From an uncultured Bryobacterales bacterium (GTDB lineage Bacteria; Acidobacteriota; Terriglobia; Bryobacterales; UBA6623): a stretch of 64,000 bases of DNA. How positions within the stretch are numbered: position 1 is the first letter of the stretch; each line of letters starts with the position of its first letter. The stretch covers positions 3,652,062 through 3,716,061 of the forward strand of contig OX638379.1 in NCBI GenBank assembly GCA_951813605.1, read 5' to 3'. This document shows positions 43,551 to 52,908 of this stretch, piece by piece. The position numbers were made by a program, and so were the translations under genes. A model generated the notes under the pieces. That model did no database searches. It had not been told where the DNA came from and saw nothing but the letters and a program-made list of their open reading frames with translations.

Positions 43551-46076
43551 TCACTCGCGGGTTATGAATTCGTCCAGATTCATCAGGACGCCCGCCACTG
43601 TCGTCCAGGCTGCCGCCTGGGCGCGGTCAAGGCCATCGTGGATCTCGGCGGAAAGAATCTCGTCAGCCTGCTCCGGATGGGTGCTGAACTCATCAAGCTG
43701 GGTCGCTGCCAAGCGCTCCAGAGCCCGCAACTCTCCTGCGGACGGCTCGCGCGCTAGGCATACGCGAAACGCGTGGTCGGCCCGCTCGGCAATGCCGCTG
43801 TCAGGCCGCTCTCTGAGCACGCGCCGGGCAAGGCCCTGAGCGAATTCGTGGAAGCCCGTGTCGTTGAGCAGCGTGAGGGCCTGCAAGGGGGTGTTGGACC
43901 GGTTCCGGCGGGTCGCCAGCGTCAGCGAGTCCGGGCTGTCGAAGACCATCAGCCCGGGATGCGGGCTGGTGCGCCAAAAATGCGTATAAAGCCCGCGCCG
44001 ATAGCGGTTCCTGCCCTTGCTCTCCGGCCAAGGCCTGCGGATCATGACCCCGGGGGGCTGGGCCGGAAAGACGCTCGGGCCGCCGATCTCGGATTCCAGC
44101 ATGCCGCTGGCCGAAAGCGCAACATCGCGCACGATCTCAGACTCCACGCGCAGTCGATTCTGGCGGCCGAGAAGGAGGTTCGACGAATCGGCTGAGGCAA
44201 GATCGGCGCGGAATGCAGAGGACTGCCGGTAGGTCGCCGACGTAACGATCAAGCGGTGCAGCGACTTCAGGCTCCAGTCCCTCGCCATGAATTCCGAGGC
44301 GAGCCAGTCGAGCAAGAGCGGATGGCTAGGCGGGTCGCCTTGCGTCCCGAAATCATTCTCTGTGGCGACGATCCCCTGCCCGAAGTACCGCTGCCAGATC
44401 CGGTTCACTGCAACTCGTGGCGTTAGCGGGTTGCGCCGGTCCACGATCCAGCGGGCTAGCGCCAGCCGATTCGGGTCGTCGGCCTCGAGCGGAGGCAAGA
44501 CGTCCGGAGTCCCCGCCTCGACCTGGTCCCCCTTTCGCAGGAAGTCCCCCTGCAAGAAAATGTGCGTCGGGCGAGCTTCCGGCAGCTCGCGCATGACCAG
44601 GGTGCTCGGGATCTCGGGCAGCAACTTGTTGACGGCCGCGATCGCCTTCCGGCGCTCCTGGACGCCCGGATCTTGGGATAGGAAGGCGTTCTTGACGAAG
44701 ACGAGCCTGCCTGCGACCCGCTCTTCCGGCGGCTTGCCCAGAATGCGCTGCACGCCGAGCGGAAGCTTCGCCAAATCCTCCTCCGTCAGTCCGGCCTCCC
44801 ACTCGGGCTGCTTGAGCAGCAGGTCCTCCTCGTACCGATCTTGCTCCTCTCTCATTGCCTTGAGCTGAGCCTTGATGGCATCGCGCCGGAGGTACTGCTC
44901 GTCGCTGCCGAACTCCAGCAGCGGCTCGTAGGCCCGGGCACGGCCTTCCTGGTCGTTGAAATCGCCGCTGAGCTCGTCGATGCTGTTGAAGAAAGCGAAG
45001 AACTGATAGAACTCGCGCTGCGAGATGGGGTCGTACTTGTGGTCGTGGCAGCGGGCGCATCCCAACGTCAGGCCCAGAAAGGCGATTCCCGTCACGTCGA
45101 CACGGTCCACCACCGCCTCCACTCTGTACTGCTCGAAATCAATTCCGCCCTCGAGATTGAGCAACGTGTTGCGATGGAAGCCAGTCGCGACGACCTGCTG
45201 CCTGGAGGCCCCCGGCAGCAGGTCGCCAGCAAGCTGCTCGATGACAAACTGGTCGAAGGGCAGGTCGCGATTCAGAGCGTCGATAATCCAGTCGCGGTAC
45301 ATCCAGATTTTGCGCGGCGCGTCGTTGTTGTAGCCGTTGGAGTCTGCGTAACGGGCGATGTCGAGCCAGTGACGGCCCCAGCGCTCCCCGTAGCGCGGGG
45401 AATCCAGGAGCCGGTCCACCATCCGCTCGTAGGCGCCGGGATCGGTATCCGCGAGGAAATCCCGCACATCCTCGGGAGACGGGGGCAGGCCGGTCAGGTC
45501 GAGATGCGCGCGCTTGGCGAGGGTGGCCCCCGGAGCCTCGGGAGACGGTTCCAAGCCCGCTTCCTCCAAGCGCGAAATAACGAAACGATCAAGCGGGTTC
45601 CTTACCCAATCAGTGTTGGCGACGGGCGGCGTCTCCGGGCGGGCGACCGGCTCGAAGGACCAGTGCCTGGCGACCCGGCCCGCCGTGGCTGAGGCGGTCA
45701 CTTCCGGCCATGGAGCGCCTAGTTCGATCCAGCGTTCAATGGCAGCGACCTTCCTGTCCGAAAGCCTGCCGTCTGCTGGCATCTTGAGACCCGAAGCGTG
45801 GCGCAGTGCCGACAGGATCAGGCTCTCGGCCGGTCTCTCGAGGGACACGGCCGCGCCGCGGTTTCCGCCTTCCAGCAGGCTTTGGCGCGAGGCAACAGAC
45901 AGGCCGCTGGTCCGCAGCTCGTCGTTGTGACACTGCGCGCAGCGAGTATGCAGAGTCGGCCGGACCTCGGACTCGAAGAAGCGGATCGCTTCGGGCGAGA
46001 ATGGCGGGCCGGGCGCGGCCTGCGCTGGAACGGCAACTAGCGAAGCGACCGCTAGCGCTGCGAGCAGGGATCGCAT
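43551..46076 (-). CDS. PSD1 and planctomycete cytochrome c domain protein (DUF1549/DUF1553)
   Basis: I start at ATG 46076, giving a clean signal peptide (MRSLLAALAVASLVAVPAQA) and a product of about 841 residues. A planctomycete-type cytochrome c domain has the heme motif CAQCH at 46-50. The DUF1549 domain follows (NPLDRFVISRLEEAGLEPSP; GRHWLDIARYADSNGYNND), then the DUF1553 domain (LALARWIVDRRNPLTPRVAVNRIWQ). It is translationally close to the DUF1501 gene. The heme suggests a redox role outside the cytoplasm. Confidence 0.93.
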   Translation of the reverse strand: MRSLLAALAVASLVAVPAQAAPGPPFSPEAIRFFESEVRPTLHTRCAQCHNDELRTSGLSVASRQSLLEGGNRGAAVSLERPAESLILSALRHASGLKMPADGRLSDRKVAAIERWIELGAPWPEVTASATAGRVARHWSFEPVARPETPPVANTDWVRNPLDRFVISRLEEAGLEPSPEAPGATLAKRAHLDLTGLPPSPEDVRDFLADTDPGAYERMVDRLLDSPRYGERWGRHWLDIARYADSNGYNNDAPRKIWMYRDWIIDALNRDLPFDQFVIEQLAGDLLPGASRQQVVATGFHRNTLLNLEGGIDFEQYRVEAVVDRVDVTGIAFLGLTLGCARCHDHKYDPISQREFYQFFAFFNSIDELSGDFNDQEGRARAYEPLLEFGSDEQYLRRDAIKAQLKAMREEQDRYEEDLLLKQPEWEAGLTEEDLAKLPLGVQRILGKPPEERVAGRLVFVKNAFLSQDPGVQERRKAIAAVNKLLPEIPSTLVMRELPEARPTHIFLQGDFLRKGDQVEAGTPDVLPPLEADDPNRLALARWIVDRRNPLTPRVAVNRIWQRYFGQGIVATENDFGTQGDPPSHPLLLDWLASEFMARDWSLKSLHRLIVTSATYRQSSAFRADLASADSSNLLLGRQNRLRVESEIVRDVALSASGMLESEIGGPSVFPAQPPGVMIRRPWPESKGRNRYRRGLYTHFWRTSPHPGLMVFDSPDSLTLATRRNRSNTPLQALTLLNDTGFHEFAQGLARRVLRERPDSGIAERADHAFRVCLAREPSAGELRALERLAATQLDEFSTHPEQADEILSAEIHDGLDRAQAAAWTTVAGVLMNLDEFITRE

Positions 46077-46339
46077 GATGTCGCGGGCCTGCAATGTGCC
46101 GCGAGCGAATGCCAGGGGCGTAGGGGCGTGGCAGCGTCGAGGAACAAGCCCGCACCACCAAGTCTAGCACGGAGGGCGTCAATTCCAGAGCGCCCCGCGT
46201 CGAGATTCGGGTCGCGTGCCGGTCGCGAGCCCGGCCTGTCGTTGCTGTATCGGGTTGGAGGCAGTATTCTTGCTGATGCGGGAGACACGAGAGCCCAGCG
46301 GCTCGGCTCTCCGCTCGAGAGGACAGACAGGAGGACCCA

Positions 46340-47638
46340 ATGAAGATGCTCAACAGACGCTACTTTCTGCGTTCCGCGGCGGGCTTCGGGGCGGCGGCAT
46401 GCTTCGCTCCGCTGCGCGCCGCGGCATCCAAGATCGGCACCGCGCTGCGTATCACCGACGTCGAGGCACTGATCCTTCGAGATCCCCCGGAACGCAAGCC
46501 GGAAGACCACTTCGTCTCGATGACGCCGCTGGGTGCAACCACTGGCGGCGTCGGTCTCTGGAACCGGCTGGAAAGGGCCGAAACGGTAAGGCAGGGAGGC
46601 TACCGCCAGACACTGCTCGTCAAGGTGTCCACGGACCAAGGAGTCGTGGGCTGGGGCGAGTCGCACGCCGTGATGACGCCGCGCGTTGTCAAGACTGCGC
46701 TGACGGACTTGTTCCGCCCGATCCTGCTAGGCAAGGATGCCCGCCAGATCGAAGCGATCTGGGAGAAGATGTACTCCGCGCAGCGCCTGCGCGGCTATGG
46801 GACCGGGTATTTCACCCGCGCCATGGCGGGGGTCGACATCGCCTTGTGGGACATCGTGGGCAAAGCGGCCGGCGTGCCCGTGTACCAGCTGCTCGGCGGG
46901 AAGTTCCGTGACAGCATACCGACCTACCAAGGCGTAGGCGGGGGGCCTCCGGAAGAAGTCCGAGAAAACTCCCGGGCCCTCCTCGAGCGGGGATTCCCGA
47001 ACCAGAAGATGAGCCTGGCGAAAGGGCGCGGCGAACAGGCTCGCGACGTGAATCGCGTGATCGCCGCAGCCGAGGTTCTAGCGGGCAAGGGACAGATACT
47101 CGTGGACTCCCTAGCCGGCTACACGCTCGCCGAGGCTACGCGAGTGGGACGCACGCTGGACGAGATCGAGAACCTCGGCTGGTGGGAAGACGTCCTGATG
47201 CCCGAGGACTACGGCGCGTACGCGATCCTCGCGGACCGCATGGACACGCCGATCTGCGCCGGGGAACAGTACTCGAATCGCTTCCAGTTCCGCGACCTGT
47301 TCGAGCGGCGGGCCTGCGACATCATCAACCCAGACACCGCGCGAGTCGGCATCACCGAAACGCAGCGAATTGCGATCATGGCGGACGCCTACAACATCCT
47401 GTTCGCGCCGCATTCGTCCATGGGCTCGGCCCCCTACCGAGCTTCGGCAATCCACCTGTGCGCGGCCACGCCCAATGCGGTGATTCTCGAAGGCGGCGAA
47501 TCGTACACGCGCGGGTTCGGCAACGCCATCCTCAGCGTGCCGCTGCCCTACAAGCCCGGAAGCGTCGACGTGCCGGGCCGACCGGGGCTGGGATTTGAGT
47601 TCGATGAAAAGGAGTTGGCGAAGCTGGTAGTCGGTTGA
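46340..47638 (+). CDS. Enolase-superfamily (mandelate racemase-like) protein, Tat-exported
   Basis: The 432-residue protein has a Tat leader (NRRYFLRSAAGFGAAACFAP). The N-terminal capping domain is followed by the barrel. Metal ligands are expected at Asp in ILVDSLAG, Glu in WWEDVLMPEDY and Glu in ICAGEQYSNRF. The catalytic His is in FAPHSSMG, and FPNQKMSLAKG holds the lysines. It most resembles sugar-acid (galactonate/gluconate-type) dehydratases. Export of such an enzyme matches the exported Gfo/Idh/MocA protein elsewhere in the window. A secreted hydrolase follows. Confidence 0.88.
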   Translation: MKMLNRRYFLRSAAGFGAAACFAPLRAAASKIGTALRITDVEALILRDPPERKPEDHFVSMTPLGATTGGVGLWNRLERAETVRQGGYRQTLLVKVSTDQGVVGWGESHAVMTPRVVKTALTDLFRPILLGKDARQIEAIWEKMYSAQRLRGYGTGYFTRAMAGVDIALWDIVGKAAGVPVYQLLGGKFRDSIPTYQGVGGGPPEEVRENSRALLERGFPNQKMSLAKGRGEQARDVNRVIAAAEVLAGKGQILVDSLAGYTLAEATRVGRTLDEIENLGWWEDVLMPEDYGAYAILADRMDTPICAGEQYSNRFQFRDLFERRACDIINPDTARVGITETQRIAIMADAYNILFAPHSSMGSAPYRASAIHLCAATPNAVILEGGESYTRGFGNAILSVPLPYKPGSVDVPGRPGLGFEFDEKELAKLVVG

Positions 47639-47745
47639 CCGCCGGCGCCCGACGCTTGGATCGGCGTTGGCGATTCCAGCTACGCAGGAGCCAAATGAAA
47701 GGCTACGATAGCGGGAACATCGCCTGCGGTGAAAGGAGAACGGCA

Positions 47746-48612
47746 ATGAAGAACTGGATTGCTGCGGCTATTCTCGTGGTGGGCGTCGCCACCGCGACTT
47801 CCCAAGCTGCCGAGCCGATTGTCTGGGATCTGTGGCCCGGCAAGCCGCCCGGCGAAACGGAGGAACTTCCGCCGGAATTCGACACCACCAAGCCTGACGG
47901 CAGAATGGTGGCCGGGCGTCGCGTCATGCGATTGACCAACGTTTCCAGCCCTCTGGTTTCGATCTTCAAGCCGAAGCCTGCGATAGATACCGGAACGGCC
48001 ATCATCATCGCGCCCGGCGGGGGGCACAACATCCTCGCCTATGACCTCGAAGGGACCGAAGTGGCCGAGTGGTTGAACTCGATCGGCGTAACAGGCATCG
48101 TGCTCAAGTACCGGGTGCCGGCGCGAGATCCAGCCAAGCGGTGGCTGGCGTCCGTCCAAGACGGCCAAAGGGCGCTGAGCCTCGTGCGCGGACGAGCGCA
48201 AGAGATTGGAATCGACCCCGCCAAGATCGGAATCCTCGGGTTCTCTGCCGGCGGCTCCCCGGTGCGCTATGCAGCCTTGATTGCTGAACGACTCTACGAC
48301 CCGGTTGACCGCTACGACAATGTGCCCTTCCGTCCGGATTTTGCGGCGCCGATCTATTCAGGCGGAATTCCGGAGGGAGCGACCATCACGAAGGACTGCC
48401 CGCCGTTCTTCATGGTGATCGCACACGACGACCGAGACCGCTCCATTGCGGTCGCCCAACTGTACATCGCCCTCAAGCGGGCGGGCGTCTCGGCGGAACT
48501 GCACATCTACGAAAGCGGCGGCCACGGATACGGCTTGCGACCGACCGACCGTCCCGTGACCCGCTGGACCGATCGCATGGAGGATTGGCTGCGACGACTG
48601 AAATTGCTGTAG
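47746..48612 (+). CDS. Secreted alpha/beta hydrolase (xylanase/esterase-like)
   Basis: I start at ATG 47746 because a strong GAAAGGAGAA ribosome binding site lies five bases ahead and a signal peptide follows (KNWIAAAILVVGVATATSQA). The 288-residue product has the oxyanion stretch APGGGHNILAYD. The nucleophile elbow is GFSAGG, the Asp lies in AHDDRD and the His in GGHGYG. Such secreted esterases remove acyl groups from plant or algal polysaccharides. It lies about 110 bases after the enolase-superfamily gene. Confidence 0.88.
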   Translation: MKNWIAAAILVVGVATATSQAAEPIVWDLWPGKPPGETEELPPEFDTTKPDGRMVAGRRVMRLTNVSSPLVSIFKPKPAIDTGTAIIIAPGGGHNILAYDLEGTEVAEWLNSIGVTGIVLKYRVPARDPAKRWLASVQDGQRALSLVRGRAQEIGIDPAKIGILGFSAGGSPVRYAALIAERLYDPVDRYDNVPFRPDFAAPIYSGGIPEGATITKDCPPFFMVIAHDDRDRSIAVAQLYIALKRAGVSAELHIYESGGHGYGLRPTDRPVTRWTDRMEDWLRRLKLL

Positions 48613-48708
48613 CCCTACCTAGCCGTTCGGTGCCGCTTGGCCGTTCCGAGCATCGAACGGCGCCAGCGAAGACGCGCCGGAGCCAAGCCGAGGCAGCCGC
48701 CGAGGCAC

Positions 48709-50115
48709 CTATCTCGCGGGAGGCTCGGCGCCAACCGACTCCAGGTACGCGAGTAGCGCACGCTCCAATTCCGCCGCCTTTTCCGGCATCTTCGCGCTCA
48801 GGTCGTTCCGCTCGCCCACATCGGTCGACAAATCAAAGAGCAGGCGGCTGCGAGGACGCGTTGGATTCGCATACCTGAGGAGCAGCTTGTAGTCGCCGAT
48901 GCGGACAGCGGACGAAGGATCGCTGCGGCGCAGCGGGCGGTGGAAAACGAGGCCGCCGAAGGCACGCGCGACTTGGCCTGCGCCGCCGTTCTCAAGCACC
49001 TTTCGGAAGCTGCCGCCGTCGATTTCGGGGGGCAGCGGCGCTTGGCCGCCAGCAAGATCATAAAGTGTCGGCAGCAGGTCGGATCCGACGACCGGCACTT
49101 GGGAAACCGAGTTCAGCTCCACGCCCGGACCAGCCACCAGGAAAGGCACTCGGACGCCGCCCTCGTACAGAGTGTGCTTGGCGCCATTGAGGGGACGGTT
49201 CGGTGGCTCCGGCGACTTTGGCACGCCAGGAATCGTGCCGCGGCCGCCATTGTCGGCCATGAAGATCATGTAGGTGTTCTCCGCGATGCCAAGGCGCTCC
49301 ACGGCGTCCAGGAGGCGGTCGATCGATTGATCCAAGTCGTATAGCATTCCGGCAAAGGCATGTGTGACTGCACGATCTGGAAGGCCCTTGTCCTTGAACA
49401 TCTCAAGCGACGCTTGGCGCGTCTGTACCTGCAAGTGGGTCGCGTAGTGGCTGACCTGCAAGTAGAAGTGGTGATCGGGAATCTGCCGCTCGATGAAGTC
49501 GATCGCCCGGTTCGTGATGGCAAAGGCCAACTTGGGATCCGCCATGACGACGCTGCGGCCCCGCTCTGGCATCGCAGCCGGCATTCCGCCGGTTCGGTTG
49601 GTCGTCCAGCCATCGCTCTCGTCAAAGCCGACATCGTCCGGGCTGGCTCCCATCTGCGAGCCAAACTTGCCGAAGTGAGCCGTGCTGTAGCTTGGGTCGG
49701 CCTGCTTGAGCGCCCCGGGAAGCGTAAGGCGCCCGTTCCAGTCGAATTCCGACTTGAATTCCGTGCCGCGCTGCCGGGCCGGTGTCATGCCGCAGAAGAT
49801 GCTCCGCCGAGTTGGCGTGCATAGCGGTGCCGGCGCGTAACCGCTCGCAAATCGCATGCCGAGTTTGGCCAAGCGCTCCATATTGGGCGTTTCAAGATAG
49901 GACCAAGCGGCATCGGCTAGGTTGGAATCCATCGCGAACGACAGCTGGCTCCAGCCTTGGTCGTCGGTCAGGACAAAGATGAAGTTCGGCTTTCCCCGCC
50001 CTGCGGCTAACGCCGCCAGCAGCGTGGCGAGCAGCGCAGCACGCGCGCGGTGCGGATGGCGGTCTTGGCGGACATTCTGGCTCCCCGGGCCATCGTAACA
50101 GCGAATCCCCAGCAC
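48709..50115 (-). CDS. Secreted sulfatase with a probable frameshift in its signal peptide
   Basis: The sulfatase body is intact: PNFIFVLTDDQGWSQLS, formylglycine motif CTPTR (Cys99 counted from GTG 50115) and FMADNGGRGTI. The leader is odd. A well-placed ATG at 50075, with GGGGAG ahead, reads MSAKTAIRTAR and then leaves frame and stops. The +2 frame continues as ALLATLLAALAAGRGKPNF. A CG dinucleotide run (50042-50049) one unit shorter would join the two into a perfect signal peptide. As it stands, translation must start at GTG 50115 with an unusual leader, or the gene is frameshifted. Confidence 0.85.
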   Translation of the reverse strand: MLGIRCYDGPGSQNVRQDRHPHRARAALLATLLAALAAGRGKPNFIFVLTDDQGWSQLSFAMDSNLADAAWSYLETPNMERLAKLGMRFASGYAPAPLCTPTRRSIFCGMTPARQRGTEFKSEFDWNGRLTLPGALKQADPSYSTAHFGKFGSQMGASPDDVGFDESDGWTTNRTGGMPAAMPERGRSVVMADPKLAFAITNRAIDFIERQIPDHHFYLQVSHYATHLQVQTRQASLEMFKDKGLPDRAVTHAFAGMLYDLDQSIDRLLDAVERLGIAENTYMIFMADNGGRGTIPGVPKSPEPPNRPLNGAKHTLYEGGVRVPFLVAGPGVELNSVSQVPVVGSDLLPTLYDLAGGQAPLPPEIDGGSFRKVLENGGAGQVARAFGGLVFHRPLRRSDPSSAVRIGDYKLLLRYANPTRPRSRLLFDLSTDVGERNDLSAKMPEKAAELERALLAYLESVGAEPPAR

Positions 50116-50220
50116 TCAGTTGCCTTCTTGCCGTTCGCTTCAGGCAGGCAGGCGCGCGGAAATGAGGGCGAGATCGTCGCTATGACCCACAGCAGGCCGG
50201 AAATGTAGAATTGAACCGTG

Positions 50221-51126
50221 ATGGTCACTCGTACCGCGCGTGCCGAGATTGATACCGGGGCCGGAGAGCCCGGTAGCGATGCGCTAGTCTCGAATCGGCG
50301 GGCGGCGCAGCAGCCGGGCATCGCCAGACACATTCGTCTTTCTGTTGCGTCGTTGGCACTCGTCGCTATCGCTTCGTGGACATCCGCGTACGCTCAAGAC
50401 GGCGCTGTTCGCAGGGGCTGGGACGGCCGCCCCGACCTGAATGGAATTTGGCAGGCAATCGGCACGGCGCACTGGAACCTGGAGGACCATCCCGCGGGCC
50501 CAGGCCATCCCGACCTCGGGGCGATCGGAGCAGTTCCGCCGGGCCAAGGCGTCGTGGTCGGAGGCGAGATCCCATACCTGGAAGCCGCGTTGGAGCAGCG
50601 CAAGAAGAACGCCCGGAACCGCATGACCGCGGACCCCGAGGCGAAGTGCTTCCTGCCTGGCGTGCCACGCGCGACGTATCTCCCTTATCCGTTCCAGATC
50701 ATTCAAGGCGACAAGAAGATCATGCTGCTGTACGGCTTTGCCGAGGCGAACCGGACCATCCATATGGACAAGGAAAACCCGGAGCCGCCTCCCCTGGACA
50801 GCTGGATGGGGCGGTCGCACGGCCGTTGGGAAGGAGACACGCTGGTTGTCGACGCGGAAGGCTTCAACGGCGAAGCTTGGTTCGATCGCGCCGGAAACTT
50901 CGCCAGCTCGGCGCTGCGTGTCGAGGAGCGCTATACTCCGCTCGGCCCGAATGCAATCCAGTACGAGGCGGCGATCACGGATCCCACGGTGTTCTCGCGT
51001 GCCTGGAGAATCCGGCTGCCGCTGTACCGGCGCTTGGAGGAGAACGCACGGGTGCTGGAATTCAAATGCGTGGAGTTCGCGGAAGACTTGATGTACGGCC
51101 ATCTGCGCAGGAAGCCGACGCGGTGA
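50221..51126 (+). CDS. Secreted 'PDLNGIW' family protein
   Basis: The product of about 301 residues has a long N-terminus before a signal-like helix (RLSVASLALVAIASWTSAYAQ). The family marks follow: DGRPDLNGIWQ near residue 67, CFLPGVPRATYLPYPFQIIQ mid-protein, then SWMGRSHGRWEGDTLVVDAEGFN and a C-terminal ALRVEERYTPLGPNAIQYE. It belongs to the same unnamed secreted family as the proteins at 51153, 55627 and 57001. This family is common in Acidobacteriota and some Gammaproteobacteria and often lies beside DUF6152 genes. Its function is unknown. GTG 50218 is an alternative start. Confidence 0.75.
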   Translation: MVTRTARAEIDTGAGEPGSDALVSNRRAAQQPGIARHIRLSVASLALVAIASWTSAYAQDGAVRRGWDGRPDLNGIWQAIGTAHWNLEDHPAGPGHPDLGAIGAVPPGQGVVVGGEIPYLEAALEQRKKNARNRMTADPEAKCFLPGVPRATYLPYPFQIIQGDKKIMLLYGFAEANRTIHMDKENPEPPPLDSWMGRSHGRWEGDTLVVDAEGFNGEAWFDRAGNFASSALRVEERYTPLGPNAIQYEAAITDPTVFSRAWRIRLPLYRRLEENARVLEFKCVEFAEDLMYGHLRRKPTR

Positions 51127-51152
51127 CTGCGGGGCCGGAAGGAGTGATTCGG

Positions 51153-52895
51153 ATGACTGTAGCTAGGCGGTACCCTCTCGGGCTATTGGCGATTGTGACA
51201 GTGCTGCCCCCGGCTGCCCTCTCGGCCGACTATCACCACGTCCAGATCACCGCTGCCAGCCCTTCCGAGGCGGTGCGCTGGTACGAGCGGCACATGGACT
51301 GCAAGCCGCTGGCAGACCGCAACGACACGGCGAACTGCGACGACGTGGAGCTGATCTTCGTCGCCCAGCCGACGATGGGAAGCACGCAGGGCACGGGCGT
51401 GAACCACATCGCCTTCTCCTATGCCGACCTCGACGCCAAGATGGGAGAGCTCGAAGCGGTCGGCGTGCGGGGCTCGGGAGTACGCCTGCAGCGCTTCGAC
51501 GGCGGGGCGACGCTGCGCGAGTTGCCGGGCTTGTTCAAGCACGGTTTCGTGTTCGATCCTTGGGGCACTCGGATCGAGCTGGTCGAAGACCCGGACGACC
51601 AGGGATTCCACCACGTCCATCTCAGCGCGGCCGATCCGGACGCGACCTTGGCTTGGTACCGCGACGCGTTCGGGGGCGAGCACGCCAAGCTGAAGGAGCG
51701 GGAAGCCGGGCTGCGATTCGGAGACGTATGGCTCCTGGCCGCTCGCCATCCCGGTGGAATGCCGGCCCCGACGCAATCCCGCGCGATCGCCCACATCGCC
51801 TTCTCGGTACCTGATCTTGACGGGGCGGCCCCGCGGATGCGCCGCAACGGCGTCGAGTTCGAGGCGCGCCCAGCGACGCCCGAGAACGGGCGCACCAAGG
51901 CCAAAAGAGCGTTCGCACGCGGTCCGGACAACGTCACAGTGGCCGTGGTGGAGCCCGGGTTCGAAGGCGTGGAAGCCGTGAGGGCAGCGGCACGGGCGAG
52001 CGACACCACAGAACCCTACTCAACGCCGACGACCCCATGGGGCGAACCGGACCTCCAGGGCGTGTGGACGGGCAATGCCGCGCACGGCATCCCGCTAGAG
52101 CGCCCGACAGACCTGGAGGACGTGGAAGCCCTGACGCCGGAACAAGCAGCCGCGCGGCGCGAGCGAGGCACCCTGGGGAGCATTTGGGGATACGAGCGCG
52201 AATGGCGCGATACCACGCTCGGCTACGACAAGATGGCGCCGTCCACCCAAGTGGCGATGATCGTCGACCCGCCGAGCGGAAGGCTGCCCGCATTAACTCC
52301 CGAAGGCAGGAGAATGGCGGAACAAGCGCGCCTCGAGCGGCAAGGAAAGGCCGGCAGGCCGCCGGCCGGGCCGGAGGACCTGACCCCGTATGTCCGCTGC
52401 ATCACGCGCGGCATCCCGGGCATGATGATGCCCGGCATATACAACAACGGATTGCAGATCGTGCAGGGTCCGGGATACGTAGCTATCCAGAAGGAAATGA
52501 TTCACGAAACCCGCTCCATTCCGACGACACCGAGGGAACGCGCGGGACCCAAGCTGACTTCATGGCTGGGAGATCCGCAGGGCCGCTGGGAAGGAGACAC
52601 CCTGGTGATCGAATCTGAGCGGTTCAACGGCAAGGGGTCCTATCGCGGATCCACGGCGGCCATGAAGCTCACCGAGCGTTTCACCCGAGTGGGGCCTGCC
52701 AAGCTGATGTACCAGTTCACGGTTGACGATCCCAACGTCTGGGTAGAGCCCTGGACGGCCATGTTCGCGTTCGATCTCGACGACGAGCAGTACGAGCTGG
52801 TCGAATACGCGTGCCACGAAGGGAACTATGGCATGTTCAACATACTCAGCGGGGCTCGAGCCAAGGACAAGCAGGCGGCCCAAGCCGCCCGGTGA
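51153..52895 (+). CDS. Fusion: two VOC (glyoxalase-fold) domains plus 'GEPDLQGVWT' domain
   Basis: ATG 51153 follows GGAAGGAG at a spacing of about eight bases and opens onto a signal peptide (ARRYPLGLLAIVTVLPPAALS). Residues about 25-147 form one VOC domain (DYHHVQITA, VNHIAFSY, RIELVED). Residues about 152-270 form a second (FHHVHLSA, IAHIAFSV, VTVAVVEPG). These His and Glu positions could hold a metal. Residues about 290-580 are a full copy of the secreted family (TPWGEPDLQGVWTG, CITRGIPGMMMPGIYNN, DPQGRWEGDTLVIE). The stops and frame are clean, so the fusion is real unless a base was missed at the junction. Confidence 0.8.
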   Translation: MTVARRYPLGLLAIVTVLPPAALSADYHHVQITAASPSEAVRWYERHMDCKPLADRNDTANCDDVELIFVAQPTMGSTQGTGVNHIAFSYADLDAKMGELEAVGVRGSGVRLQRFDGGATLRELPGLFKHGFVFDPWGTRIELVEDPDDQGFHHVHLSAADPDATLAWYRDAFGGEHAKLKEREAGLRFGDVWLLAARHPGGMPAPTQSRAIAHIAFSVPDLDGAAPRMRRNGVEFEARPATPENGRTKAKRAFARGPDNVTVAVVEPGFEGVEAVRAAARASDTTEPYSTPTTPWGEPDLQGVWTGNAAHGIPLERPTDLEDVEALTPEQAAARRERGTLGSIWGYEREWRDTTLGYDKMAPSTQVAMIVDPPSGRLPALTPEGRRMAEQARLERQGKAGRPPAGPEDLTPYVRCITRGIPGMMMPGIYNNGLQIVQGPGYVAIQKEMIHETRSIPTTPRERAGPKLTSWLGDPQGRWEGDTLVIESERFNGKGSYRGSTAAMKLTERFTRVGPAKLMYQFTVDDPNVWVEPWTAMFAFDLDDEQYELVEYACHEGNYGMFNILSGARAKDKQAAQAAR

Positions 52896-52908
52896 GGAGG
52901 TGCGTCCC

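Noticed and set aside
50376..51152. Upstream extension of the VOC fusion frame
   Set aside because: The extension overlaps the preceding secreted-family gene out of frame; the ATG at 51153 has a good ribosome binding site and a signal peptide.
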